Positions 33,084 to 41,494 of a stretch of DNA of 64,000 nt are shown here, one piece after another (within the stretch, counting starts at the first letter, position 1; the number at the start of each line of letters is the position of its first letter). The notes beneath the pieces were generated by a model, which searched no databases, was not told the DNA's origin, and saw nothing but the letters and a program-made list of their open reading frames with translations. This DNA comes from Pseudomonas sp. S37 (GTDB lineage Bacteria > Pseudomonadota > Gammaproteobacteria > Pseudomonadales > Pseudomonadaceae). The stretch covers positions 1 through 64,000 of the forward strand of contig NZ_JACVZC010000004.1 in assembly GCF_016658545.1 (NCBI RefSeq), written 5' to 3'. Position numbers and translations under genes: made by a program.

Positions 33084-34388
33084 ATGACCGTTACCCGCAA
33101 AGCCTACCGTGCCGCCATCCTGCACAGCATCGCCGACCCGGCCGAGGTGGGCCTGGAGGCTTCCCATGAATACTTCGAGGACGGCCTGCTGGTGGTCGAC
33201 GATGGCCGCATCAGCGCCGTCGGCCACGCCAGCGAGCTGCTGCCGACGCTGAATGCCGGCATCCCGGTCGAGCATTACCAGGACGCCCTGATCACCCCGG
33301 GTTTCATCGACACCCATATCCACTTCCCGCAGACCGGCATGATCGGTTCCTACGGCGAGCAGTTGCTGGACTGGCTGAACACCTACACGTTCCCGTGCGA
33401 AAAGCAGTTCGCCGATAAAGGCCACGCCGACCAGGTGGCGAAGATCTTCCTCAAGGAACTGCTGCGCAACGGCACCACCACGGCACTGGTGTTCGGCAGC
33501 GTGCACCCTGAGTCGGTCAATGCCCTGTTCGAAGAGGCCGAGCGCCTGGACCTGCGCCTGATTGCCGGCAAGGTGATGATGGACCGCAACGCCCCGGACT
33601 ACCTGACCGACACCGCCGAATCCGGCTATGCCGAAAGCAAGGCGCTGATTGAACGCTGGCACGGCAAGGGCCGCCTGCACTATGCCGTTACCCCGCGCTT
33701 TGCCCCGACCAGCACACCTGAACAGCTGACCCTGGCCGGCCAACTGCTCAAGGAACACCCGGGCGTGTACATGCACACGCACCTTTCGGAAAACCTGAAG
33801 GAAATCGACTGGGTCAAGTCGCTGTTCCCCGAGCAGAAGGGTTACCTGGACGTCTACGACCACTTCGAGCTGCTGGGCGAGCGCTCGGTGTTCGCCCATG
33901 GCGTGCACCTGTGCGACGACGAGTGCCAACGCCTGGCCGAAACCGGCTCGGCCGTGGCGTTTTGCCCCACCTCCAACCTGTTCCTCGGCAGCGGCCTGTT
34001 CAACCTGCCACAAGCCGAGCGTTTCAAGGTCAACGTGGGCCTGGGCACTGACGTTGGCGCCGGCACCAGTTTCTCGCTGCTCAACACCCTGAACGAGGCG
34101 TACAAGGTGATGCAGCTGCAAGGTGCTCGCCTGCACCCGTACAAGTCACTGTACCTGGCCACCCTCGGCGGCGCCCGTGCGTTGCGCCTGGACGACCGCA
34201 TCGGCAGCCTGCGCCCAGGCAACGATGCCGACTTCGTGGTGCTGGACTACAAGGCCACGCCGCTGCTGGACTACCGCATTCAGCAGTCCAACAGCATCGA
34301 AGAAACCCTGTTCGTGCTCACCACCTTGGGCGACGACCGCACGGTGCGTGAAACCTACGCTGCCGGGCGTTGCGTGCACCAGCGTTAA
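33084..34388 (+). CDS. guaD: Guanine deaminase
   Basis: Amidohydrolase of 434 aa converting guanine to xanthine, which feeds XdhAB. Metal ligands are seen in HIHFPQTG (HxH), [15 protein letters not shown] and [13 protein letters not shown] 33084 follows xdhC closely and gives the family length, although the frame stays open back into xdhC. The 3' end overlaps the convergent aqpZ by 4 nt. Confidence 0.94.
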   Translation: MTVTRKAYRAAILHSIADPAEVGLEASHEYFEDGLLVVDDGRISAVGHASELLPTLNAGIPVEHYQDALITPGFIDTHIHFPQTGMIGSYGEQLLDWLNTYTFPCEKQFADKGHADQVAKIFLKELLRNGTTTALVFGSVHPESVNALFEEAERLDLRLIAGKVMMDRNAPDYLTDTAESGYAESKALIERWHGKGRLHYAVTPRFAPTSTPEQLTLAGQLLKEHPGVYMHTHLSENLKEIDWVKSLFPEQKGYLDVYDHFELLGERSVFAHGVHLCDDECQRLAETGSAVAFCPTSNLFLGSGLFNLPQAERFKVNVGLGTDVGAGTSFSLLNTLNEAYKVMQLQGARLHPYKSLYLATLGGARALRLDDRIGSLRPGNDADFVVLDYKATPLLDYRIQQSNSIEETLFVLTTLGDDRTVRETYAAGRCVHQR

Positions 34389-35083
34389 GGCTCCTTGGCA
34401 AGGCCTCGATACAGCGCGCCGCCGATTGCAGCACCGATCAGCGGCGCCACCCAGAACAGCCACAGCTGTTGCAGGGCCCAACCACCGACGAACAAGGCCG
34501 GCCCCGTGCTACGCGCGGGGTTGACCGAGGTGTTGGTGACCGGGATCGAGATCAGGTGGATCAGGGTCAAGGCCAGGCCGATGGCGATCGGCGCGAAGCC
34601 TGCCGGTGCGCGGGAATCGGTCGCGCCCATGATCACCACCAGGAACATGGCGGTCATCACCACCTCACTGACAAAGCCCGCGCCCAGCGTGTAGCCGCCG
34701 GGTGAGTGGTCGGCGTAGCCGTTCGAAGCCAGCCCGGAAGACAACTCGAAGCCCGCCTTGCCGCTGGCGATCAGATAGATGACACCCGCGGCCAGGATCG
34801 CGCCGATGACTTGGGCGATCACATAGGGCAACAGCTCTTTGGCCGGGAAACGCCCACCCACCACCAGCCCGAACGACACGGCGGGGTTGAGATGGCAACC
34901 GGAGATATGGCCGATGGCGAAGGCCATGGTGAGCACGGTGAGGCCGAAGGCGAAGGCGACACCGAGCACACCGATGCCAACAGGGGAACTGGCTGCGAGT
35001 ACCGCACTGCCACAGCCGCCAAGCACTAACCAGAAGGTGCCGATCAGCTCGGCACCCATTCGTTTACCCAGAGACATGGTCAT
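34385..35083 (-). CDS. aqpZ: Aquaporin Z-like water channel
   Basis: Inner-membrane channel of 232 aa with six helices and both NPA half-helix motifs (HLNPAVSF and SVNPARST). The Arg after the second NPA and narrow-filter context favour a water-selective AqpZ. ATG 35083 follows AGGAAAGG. Convergent with guaD; a purine connection is positional only. Confidence 0.92.
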   Translation of the reverse strand: MTMSLGKRMGAELIGTFWLVLGGCGSAVLAASSPVGIGVLGVAFAFGLTVLTMAFAIGHISGCHLNPAVSFGLVVGGRFPAKELLPYVIAQVIGAILAAGVIYLIASGKAGFELSSGLASNGYADHSPGGYTLGAGFVSEVVMTAMFLVVIMGATDSRAPAGFAPIAIGLALTLIHLISIPVTNTSVNPARSTGPALFVGGWALQQLWLFWVAPLIGAAIGGALYRGLAKEP

Positions 35084-35192
35084 GGACCTTTCCTCAACAA
35101 GTAGTGGAACGCAATGGATGCGCAAGCCCAACTGCTTGATGAAGGTTTGCCCACAAGAATTTAGCAGACCTTTGGGTAATGGCCAGAAATGG

Positions 35193-35215
35193 CTGGGGGC
35201 GCGAAGCGGCCCCAG
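35193..35215 (-). terminator. GC hairpin after the GntR gene
   Basis: CTGGGG and CCCCAG arms around gcgcgaagcgg, 19 nt beyond the stop of the GntR gene and before aqpZ. There is no U-tract, so it may be a partial REP or a weak attenuator. Confidence 0.35.
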
Positions 35216-35233
35216 AGTCAGATTGGCAAACGA

Positions 35234-35989
35234 TCAACCCTTGGCGGAAACCTTGGGTTTTTTCAGCAAATGCGAGAACACCGCATGCAGGTCGTCCGAG
35301 GCGCTTTCCTCGTCCAGGTTCAGCTTGCTGTCGATGTGGTCCATGTGGTGCATCATCAGGCTTACCGCCTGCTCGGCATCACGCGCCTCGATGGCATCGA
35401 TCAGTTGCATGTGCTCGTCATACGAGCAATGCGAACGGGTGCCGGTTTCGTACTGGGCAATGATCAGCGACGTCTGCGACACCAGGCTGCGCTGGAAGCT
35501 CACCAGCGGTGCATTGCCCGCGGCTTCGGCCAGCTTGAGGTGGAATTCGCCGGAAAGACGAATGCCGGCACCACGGTCACCTCGCGAGAAGCTGTCGCGC
35601 TCTTCACGCACCATCTGCCGCAGCTCGTTCAGCTGGTCCAGCGTGGCGTGCTGCACGGCCAGTTCGGTAATGGCGCGCTCCACCATGCGCCGCGAGAAAA
35701 ACACCTGCCGCGCCTCTTCCACCGTCGGGCTGGCCACCACCGCACCGCGGTTCGGCCGCAGCAGCACCACGCTCTCGTGAGCCAGGCGTGACAAGGCGCG
35801 GCGGATGATGGTGCGGCTGACGCCAAAGATTTCGCCCAGCGCTTCCTCGCTCAACTTGGTGCCCGGTGCCAGACGCTGCTCGAGGATCGCCTCGAAAATG
35901 TGCGCGTAGACGATGTCGTCCTGGGTACCGCTGCGGCCGGCCTTGCCGACACGTGCAGGTTTCTTCAGAGGTTGCAGCTGTTCGTTCAT
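35234..35989 (-). CDS. GntR/FCD regulator of the purine block
   Basis: Regulator of 251 aa. A basic N-terminus precedes a GntR HTH (IFEAILEQRLAPGTKLSEEALGEIFGVSRTIIRRAL) and an FCD domain with FHLKLAEAAGN and the metal-type His pattern (MMHHMDHID). Divergent from the purine permease. A TTGTACACAG site lies 36 nt upstream of its ATG, and matching palindromes precede the permease, hiuH and puuE. I infer it controls them, with a purine-pathway ligand. Confidence 0.85.
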   Translation of the reverse strand: MNEQLQPLKKPARVGKAGRSGTQDDIVYAHIFEAILEQRLAPGTKLSEEALGEIFGVSRTIIRRALSRLAHESVVLLRPNRGAVVASPTVEEARQVFFSRRMVERAITELAVQHATLDQLNELRQMVREERDSFSRGDRGAGIRLSGEFHLKLAEAAGNAPLVSFQRSLVSQTSLIIAQYETGTRSHCSYDEHMQLIDAIEARDAEQAVSLMMHHMDHIDSKLNLDEESASDDLHAVFSHLLKKPKVSAKG

Positions 35990-36024
35990 GGGCTCTCGAG
36001 GCACGAAGAGAAAGTATGGCGCCA

Positions 36025-36034
36025 TTGTACACAG
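36025..36034. promoter_or_regulatory. TTGTACACAG operator, GntR promoter
   Basis: Nine of ten bases match the recurrent palindrome TTGTA(C/T)ACAA. It is 36 nt upstream of the GntR start, fitting autorepression. Confidence 0.6.
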
Positions 36035-36123
36035 GCTGAGGCGATTCCGCAGGGGGCGTTTTACCTATATAGCCGTTGTACGACGCATTGCGCACACAAA
36101 ACATAAAACATTATTTGCATTCT

Positions 36124-36133
36124 TTGTACACAA
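36124..36133. promoter_or_regulatory. TTGTACACAA operator, permease promoter
   Basis: Full copy of the palindrome, in an AT-rich segment 138 nt upstream of the permease start and 135 nt from the GntR start. Confidence 0.65.
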
Positions 36134-36271
36134 AAGCATAATCCACCGAGCAACTTCTTGACCCATGAGTCAACAAAAAGGTCAGACGCTGCCTTCCCTC
36201 GTGGGGCCACCAAGTGCATTGCTCAGGAACTGGCCCCAACAACAACAAGAAAGACTTGAGGAGTACTCGCT

Positions 36272-37621
36272 GTGGAAAGCCGCAAATCCGAAGCCCCTAC
36301 GCTGGATCTTGCCCCACCGCTCGAAACGAGCTGGCTGGAGCGGATTTTCAAACTCAAGCAACACGGCAGTACCGTCAAAACCGAGCTGATTGCCGGGGTG
36401 ACCACCTTCATCACCATGGCCTACATCATCTTCGTCAACCCCAACATCATGGCCGACGCCGGCATCGACCATGGTGCCGCCTTCGTCGCCACCTGCATCG
36501 CCGCCGCGCTGGGCTGCCTGCTGATGGGCCTGTACGCCAACTGGCCGGTGGGCCTGGCGCCGGGCATGGGCCTGAATGCGTTCTTCACCTATACCGTGGT
36601 CGGCACCATGGGCTACAACTGGGAAACCGCGCTGGGGGCCGTTTTCGTCTCGGGCGTGCTGTTCATGTTCCTGACCTTGTCGAAAGTGCGCGAATGGCTG
36701 CTCAACAGCATCCCGGTGAGCCTGCGCCATGCCATGGGGGCTGGCGTCGGATTGTTTCTCGGGCTGATCGGCCTGAAGACCGCCGGCATCATCGTCGACA
36801 GCCCGGCCACCCTGATCAAGCTGGGCTCGCTGCATGAACCAGGGCCACTGCTAGCGGCCGTGTGCTTCCTGCTTATCGCCATCCTCAGCTACAAGCGGGT
36901 GTTTGGCGCCATCCTGATCAGCATCATTGGCGTCACCTTGGCCGGCTGGGGCCTGGGGCTGGTGAAGTTCGGCGGGGTGATGTCGATGCCGCCGAGCCTG
37001 GCACCGACCTGGATGGCCATGGACGTTGCCGGTGTGTTCAACGTCAGCATGATCAGCGTGGTGCTGGCGTTCCTGTTCGTGCACATGTTCGACACTGCCG
37101 GCACACTGATGGGCGTGGCCCAGCGGGCCAATCTAGTGGCGCCGGACGGGCGCATCGAAAACCTGTCACGAGCGTTGAAGGCCGACAGTGCTTCGAGTGT
37201 GTTCGGTGCGGTGGTTGGGGTACCGCCGGTAACCAGCTATGTAGAAAGTGCTGCCGGCGTGGCCGCAGGCGGTCGCACCGGCCTGACGGCCGTGGTGGTC
37301 GGCCTGCTGTTCGTGGCGGCGATGTTCTTCGCGCCGCTGGCCGGGATGATCCCGGCGTATGCAACTGCAGGCGCGCTGATCTACGTGGCGATGCTGATGA
37401 TGGGCAGCATGGCGCACATCCACTGGGATGAAGCCACCGACAGCATTCCGGCGATCGTCACGGTGATCATGATGCCGCTGACCTTCTCGGTTGCCGATGG
37501 TATTGCCCTGGGCTTTATCAGCTATGTGGCGTTGAAGGCGGGTACCGGCAAGTACAAGGAAATCTCCGCCAGCCTGTGGGTGCTGTGCGCGATCTTCATT
37601 GCGAAGTTCGTGTTCCTCTGA
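36272..37621 (+). CDS. NCS2 purine permease, AzgA type
   Basis: Proton-coupled transporter of 449 aa with about 13 helices. The family blocks GVTTFITMAYIIFVNPNIM, ANWPVGLAPGMGLNAFF and MFDTAGTLMGVAQRANL (NCS2 AzgA subgroup) are all present. This subgroup carries adenine, guanine and hypoxanthine rather than urate. The start is GTG 36272 after GAGGAG. Divergent from the GntR regulator and followed by a strong terminator. Confidence 0.9.
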   Translation: MESRKSEAPTLDLAPPLETSWLERIFKLKQHGSTVKTELIAGVTTFITMAYIIFVNPNIMADAGIDHGAAFVATCIAAALGCLLMGLYANWPVGLAPGMGLNAFFTYTVVGTMGYNWETALGAVFVSGVLFMFLTLSKVREWLLNSIPVSLRHAMGAGVGLFLGLIGLKTAGIIVDSPATLIKLGSLHEPGPLLAAVCFLLIAILSYKRVFGAILISIIGVTLAGWGLGLVKFGGVMSMPPSLAPTWMAMDVAGVFNVSMISVVLAFLFVHMFDTAGTLMGVAQRANLVAPDGRIENLSRALKADSASSVFGAVVGVPPVTSYVESAAGVAAGGRTGLTAVVVGLLFVAAMFFAPLAGMIPAYATAGALIYVAMLMMGSMAHIHWDEATDSIPAIVTVIMMPLTFSVADGIALGFISYVALKAGTGKYKEISASLWVLCAIFIAKFVFL

Positions 37622-37636
37622 GCTCAACCGCACCAA

Positions 37637-37660
37637 CAAAGGGCGCCACGGCGCCCTTTG
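37637..37660 (+). terminator. Terminator hairpin after the purine permease
   Basis: CAAAGGGCGCC-AC-GGCGCCCTTTG, an 11-bp near-perfect stem 16 nt after the stop. Followed by TCCCTCC rather than a U-run, but the arms are A/T-capped as in bidirectional terminators. Confidence 0.7.
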
Positions 37661-37684
37661 TCCCTCCCGGCGCGGTCTCCCTGC

Positions 37685-37793
37685 GGGAGCGGCCTTGCGT
37701 CGCGAAAGGGCTGCGCAGCAGCCCCAGAAATCTTCATCGCGCCACCGATCCTGGGGCCGCTACGCAGCCCTTTCGCGACGCAAGGCCGCTCCC
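37685..37793. repeat. 31-bp perfect inverted repeat (composite REP)
   Basis: Arms 37685-37715 and 37763-37793 are exact complements, enclosing a further GC palindrome pair. Same type as 13306-13423. It lies between the permease and an orphan Rhs tip. Confidence 0.93.
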
Positions 37794-37885
37794 ACATTGA
37801 CGGCGTCAGGCTGATATTTCTGTCAGGTGCAAGGAGCGCAGGGGCTTGATACAAAGGCTACCGAATATCGATAGAGACTGCCCCA

Positions 37886-38641
37886 ATGCGAAATTTTACA
37901 AGGGCCGCCCGCGCCTATACACCTTTTGGTCACAGTACTCCCGCTAACCATTTGCTGGGTTTTAATGGCGAATTTCAACAAGGCATTACCGGTCTTTATC
38001 CGCTGGGTAACGGCCATCGCATGTACAGCCCGGTGCTGATGAGGTTCTGTAGCTCAGACATGCTGAGCCCTTTCGACCGAGGTGGCTTGAACAGCTATGC
38101 CTACTGCGAAGCAGACCCGGTCAATCGGACAGACCCGAGCGGCAGAAGCCCTCTGCTGTTCAAGCGCGGTTTCAAGCTGCTGGCAGGGGCAGGGATTGCG
38201 TGGGGGGCGGTGAAAAGCCGTGATTTCATCGGTGAAGTTTTCACTACCAGCAAGCGAGCACTCACTCGCGGAGCGATACCGCCTGAGGGATTCCCCGAGC
38301 ACCGATACTACCTCTGGAAAAACGCAAACAAGGCTGACAAACCTTTCAACAACGCGGTGAACCGGGTTAACGAGAATCTGGGATCCCACGGTGATGGCGC
38401 GCTTACAGCAAAACAAGCCGATTACTACACAAAAGGAACCTGGTCAGACGACAGCAACACCACCCTGCATCTGCACAGCACCGCCGGCTGGGCGCTGCAA
38501 TTCGCGCAGACCGCAGATCCGGCCGCTGCGACTGGGGCCTTGTTCAATGGTTCCGCCACATTCATTTCAGGAGTGTTGGACAAAAAACCCTACATAACGG
38601 GAGAGATCTTCCAGCTGTCAGTCAGCGACGTCCGACAATAA
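37886..38641 (+). CDS. Orphan Rhs core fragment with C-terminal tip domain
   Basis: Protein of 251 aa. Residues about 20-90 hold the Rhs-associated core (LLGFNGEFQQGITGLYPLGN, RFCSSDMLSPF, LNSYAYCEADPVNRTDPSGR), followed by about 160 residues of unknown C-terminal domain containing a hydrophobic stretch. Full Rhs toxins exceed 1000 aa, so this is a displaced tip cassette or a short Pseudomonas-type standalone Rhs protein. No immunity gene is evident next to it. Its lower GC contrasts with both neighbours, suggesting transfer. Confidence 0.75.
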   Translation: MRNFTRAARAYTPFGHSTPANHLLGFNGEFQQGITGLYPLGNGHRMYSPVLMRFCSSDMLSPFDRGGLNSYAYCEADPVNRTDPSGRSPLLFKRGFKLLAGAGIAWGAVKSRDFIGEVFTTSKRALTRGAIPPEGFPEHRYYLWKNANKADKPFNNAVNRVNENLGSHGDGALTAKQADYYTKGTWSDDSNTTLHLHSTAGWALQFAQTADPAAATGALFNGSATFISGVLDKKPYITGEIFQLSVSDVRQ

Positions 38642-38668
38642 AAAAAGCCCGCCAGTGTGAGAGCGGGC
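38640..38668 (-). terminator. Rho-independent terminator of hiuH
   Basis: Minus-strand GCCCGC stem pairs with GCGGGC across 10 nt, followed by TTTTTTT. It begins right at the stop of the convergent Rhs gene. Confidence 0.85.
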
Positions 38669-38701
38669 CAAAGGACCTACGAAGATTCTTCTAGCGACCA
38701 A

Positions 38702-39055
38702 CTAGCTTCCGCGGTAGGTCGAATAGCTGTACGGCGAGATCAGCAGCGGCACGTGGTAGTGCTCCTGCTTTTCATCAATGCCGAAACGCAGCACGACAAC
38801 ATCCAAAAAGGCCGTTTCCGGCAGCTGCACGCCGCGGGCACGGTAGTAGGCGCCAGCGCTGAACTGCAGCTGATAAACGCCGGTACGGTAGTCGTCACCC
38901 TGCAGCAGCGGCGCGTCGACGCGGCCATCGCTGTTGGTCAGGGCGGTGTTCACCAGTTCAAGCTGCTGGCCTTCGACACGGTACAGCTCGACCTTGATCG
39001 AGCTGCCCGGGCAGCCATGCGCGGCATCCAGTACGTGTGTGGTCAAACGTCCCAT
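38702..39055 (-). CDS. hiuH: 5-hydroxyisourate hydrolase
   Basis: Transthyretin-like enzyme of 117 aa that hydrolyses 5-hydroxyisourate (the PuuD product) to OHCU. The N-terminal TTHVLDAAHGCP, central HYHVPLLISPYSYSTYRGS and terminal YRGS signature are intact. No signal peptide, so cytoplasmic. ATG at 39055 is the family start. Divergent from puuE with two TTGTA(C/T)ACAA sites between. Confidence 0.95.
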   Translation of the reverse strand: MGRLTTHVLDAAHGCPGSSIKVELYRVEGQQLELVNTALTNSDGRVDAPLLQGDDYRTGVYQLQFSAGAYYRARGVQLPETAFLDVVVLRFGIDEKQEHYHVPLLISPYSYSTYRGS

Positions 39056-39160
39056 TGCTTGTCGCCTCTTGTTCAATCTGTGGGCAAAAAATACACGGCC
39101 ATCAGCACGGCACCAGGCCAGCGATGTGCGGGAATGACGCCATTAAGACATTCCATCGCA

Positions 39161-39176
39161 AAATTGTACACAATTT
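39161..39176. promoter_or_regulatory. 14-bp perfect palindrome upstream of hiuH
   Basis: AATTGTACACAATT is an extended form of the TTGTACACAA motif (core 39164-39173). It is 109 nt upstream of the hiuH start in the 400-nt hiuH-puuE gap. Confidence 0.68.
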
Positions 39177-39368
39177 TTTGATCCCTTCTGTCGCACTCCG
39201 CGATTCTTGCCCAGAAACGACCCATCGGTCGCAAATACAAGGCCGGTGCCGACCCCAATGCCATTAGCTGACCAATCAGGCAGGTTTCTTGCACTGTATT
39301 TCCAGAGCGCTGCCAGGCGACAAAAGGGAAGAAATGCGGAAAAACAGGCTTACAAAAGATTTCAGAAG

Positions 39369-39378
39369 TTGTATACAA
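39369..39378. promoter_or_regulatory. TTGTATACAA operator upstream of puuE
   Basis: Perfect 10-bp palindrome, 77 nt before the puuE GTG. It differs from the other copies only at the centre. Confidence 0.68.
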
Positions 39379-39454
39379 TCAGCCCATCCGGTGGTGCGAC
39401 ATACCGACGCGGCCCGCCCACCCCCCGCACTAACGCACAAGAAGGAAGACTGCA

Positions 39455-40381
39455 GTGAGCGCTGACTACCCTCGCGACCTGATCGGTTACGGCAACAACC
39501 CTCCTCACCCGCAATGGCCGGGCAACGCTCGCATCGCGCTGTCTTTCGTGCTCAATTACGAAGAAGGCGGCGAACGCAATATCCTGCACGGTGACAAGGA
39601 GTCCGAAGCCTTCCTGTCCGAGATGGTTGCTGCCCAGCCGCTGCAAGGCCAGCGCAACATGAGCATGGAGTCGCTGTACGAGTACGGCAGCCGTGCCGGC
39701 GTGTGGCGCCTGCTGAAGCTGTTCAAGGACAGCGGCGTGCCGCTGACCGTGTTCGCCGTGGCCATGGCCGCCCAGCGCCACCCCGACGTGATCCGCGCCA
39801 TGGCCGCAGCCGGCCACGAGATCTGCAGCCACGGCTACCGCTGGATCGACTACCAGAACATGGACGAGGCCCAGGAGCGCGAGCACATGCTCGAAGCCAT
39901 CCGCATCCTCACCGAACTCACCGGCGAACGCCCCGTGGGCTGGTACACCGGCCGCACCGGCCCGAACACCCGCCGCCTGGTGATGGAAGAAGGCGGTTTC
40001 CTGTACGACAGCGACACCTATGACGACGACCTGCCCTACTGGGAGCCGAACAACCCGACCGGCAAGCCGCACCTGGTGATCCCGTACACCCTCGACACCA
40101 ACGACATGCGCTTCACCCAGGTACAAGGCTTCAACTGCGGCGAGCAGTTCTTCCAGTACCTGAAAGACGCCTTCGATGTGCTGTACGCAGAAGGCGCCGA
40201 AGCCCCGAAAATGCTTTCCATCGGCCTGCACTGCCGCCTGGTCGGCCGCCCGGCACGCCTGGCCGCGCTGAAACGCTTCGTCGATTACGCCAAAAGCCAT
40301 GACCAGGTCTGGTTCGCCCGTCGCGTGGACATCGCCCGCCACTGGCACACCACCCACCCGTACAAGAAAGAGAACGCCTGA
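39455..40381 (+). CDS. puuE: Allantoinase PuuE (polysaccharide-deacetylase fold)
   Basis: Metal-independent allantoinase of 308 aa that opens allantoin to allantoate. NodB-like fold with the family N-terminus (LIGYGNNPPHPQWPGNARIALSFVLNYEEGGE), GHEICSHGYRWIDYQ and GWYTGRTGPNTRRL. Start is GTG 39455 after GAAGGAAG. First gene of puuE-uraD-allA-puuD; its stop overlaps the uraD start by one base. Confidence 0.95.
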   Translation: MSADYPRDLIGYGNNPPHPQWPGNARIALSFVLNYEEGGERNILHGDKESEAFLSEMVAAQPLQGQRNMSMESLYEYGSRAGVWRLLKLFKDSGVPLTVFAVAMAAQRHPDVIRAMAAAGHEICSHGYRWIDYQNMDEAQEREHMLEAIRILTELTGERPVGWYTGRTGPNTRRLVMEEGGFLYDSDTYDDDLPYWEPNNPTGKPHLVIPYTLDTNDMRFTQVQGFNCGEQFFQYLKDAFDVLYAEGAEAPKMLSIGLHCRLVGRPARLAALKRFVDYAKSHDQVWFARRVDIARHWHTTHPYKKENA

Positions 40382-40896
40382 TGACCGCCTTCAACACCCT
40401 CAAGCCATCCGTCCTGGGCCGTGACGCCTTCGTCAAGGCCTTCGCCGACATCTACGAGCACTCGCCGTGGGTGGCCGAAAAAGCCTATGACCTGGGCCAA
40501 CTGGGCGAGCTGGACGAGATCGAGGCGCTGCACCAGCGCATGAGCGACATCCTGCTCAGCGCCAACCACGCCGACCAGCTGGCGCTGATCAACGCTCACC
40601 CGGACCTGGCTGGCAAGGCCGCCGTGCAGGGCGAGCTGACCGAATCGAGCACCAACGAACAGGCCGGCGCGGGCATCCACCAATGCACCGCCGAAGAGTT
40701 CGCCCGTTTCACCGAACTGAACGACGCCTACAAGGCCAAGTTCCAGTTCCCGTTCATCATGGCGGTCAAAGGCAGCAATCGGCACCAGATTCTCGCCTCC
40801 TTCGAAAAACGTATCCACAACGATACCGATGCCGAATTCAAGGAAGCCCTGGCGCAGATCAACCTGATCGCCCTGTTCCGTCTGCTGCAACTGTAA
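40381..40896 (+). CDS. uraD: OHCU decarboxylase
   Basis: Enzyme of 171 aa converting 2-oxo-4-hydroxy-4-carboxy-5-ureidoimidazoline to S-allantoin. Shows the HPDLAGKAA motif with catalytic His, SSTNEQAGAGI and KFQFPFIMAVKG. It acts between HiuH and PuuE. Overlaps the puuE stop (TGATG). Confidence 0.95.
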   Translation: MTAFNTLKPSVLGRDAFVKAFADIYEHSPWVAEKAYDLGQLGELDEIEALHQRMSDILLSANHADQLALINAHPDLAGKAAVQGELTESSTNEQAGAGIHQCTAEEFARFTELNDAYKAKFQFPFIMAVKGSNRHQILASFEKRIHNDTDAEFKEALAQINLIALFRLLQL

Positions 40897-40945
40897 GCGA
40901 CAGCCGAACCCAATTCAGTACAACGAACATATAAGAGAGACCCGC

Positions 40946-41449
40946 ATGCGCACCCTGATGATCGAGCCCCTGACCAAAGAAGCCTTCGCCCAGTTCGGAG
41001 ACGTGATCGAAACCGACGGCAGCGACCACTTCATGATCAACAACGGCTCGACCATGCGCTTCCACAAGCTCGCCACGGTCGAAACCGCCGAGCCGGAAGA
41101 CAAGGCGATCATCAGCATCTTCCGCGCCGACGCGCTGGACATGCCGCTGACCGTGCGCATGCTGGAACGCCATCCGCTGGGCAGCCAGGCTTTCATCCCG
41201 CTGCTCGGCAACCCCTTTCTGATCGTGGTCGCGCCCGTTGGCGATGCACCTGTATCAGGCTTGGTCCGTGCCTTCCGTAGTAACGGCAGGCAGGGCGTTA
41301 ATTACCATCGCGGCGTCTGGCACCACCCGGTGCTGACGATCGAAAAGCGGGATGACTTCCTGGTGGTTGATCGCAGTGGTTCTGGCAACAACTGCGATGA
41401 GCATTATTTCACCGAGGAACAGATGCTGATCCTCAATCCCCACCAATAA
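40946..41449 (+). CDS. allA: Ureidoglycolate lyase
   Basis: Enzyme of 167 aa that splits ureidoglycolate to glyoxylate and urea. Starts MRTLMIEPLTKEAFAQFGDVIE and contains RFHKL, LERHPLGSQAFIPL and NYHRGVWHHPVL, typical of AllA cupins. A GAGAGA site precedes the ATG. Between uraD and puuD in the same operon. Confidence 0.94.
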   Translation: MRTLMIEPLTKEAFAQFGDVIETDGSDHFMINNGSTMRFHKLATVETAEPEDKAIISIFRADALDMPLTVRMLERHPLGSQAFIPLLGNPFLIVVAPVGDAPVSGLVRAFRSNGRQGVNYHRGVWHHPVLTIEKRDDFLVVDRSGSGNNCDEHYFTEEQMLILNPHQ

Positions 41450-41494
41450 GAAAAGGTCGGTCATCGTTCACGGTGATCGGCAGAGGTACATACT

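Noticed and set aside
30194-33100. 968-codon minus-strand frame opposite xdhB and xdhC
   Set aside because: Spans two well-defined opposite genes and a REP pair; no domain content.
37675-37800. CRISPR array
   Set aside because: The repeats are inverted REP palindromes, not direct repeats with regular spacers; none elsewhere in the window qualifies.
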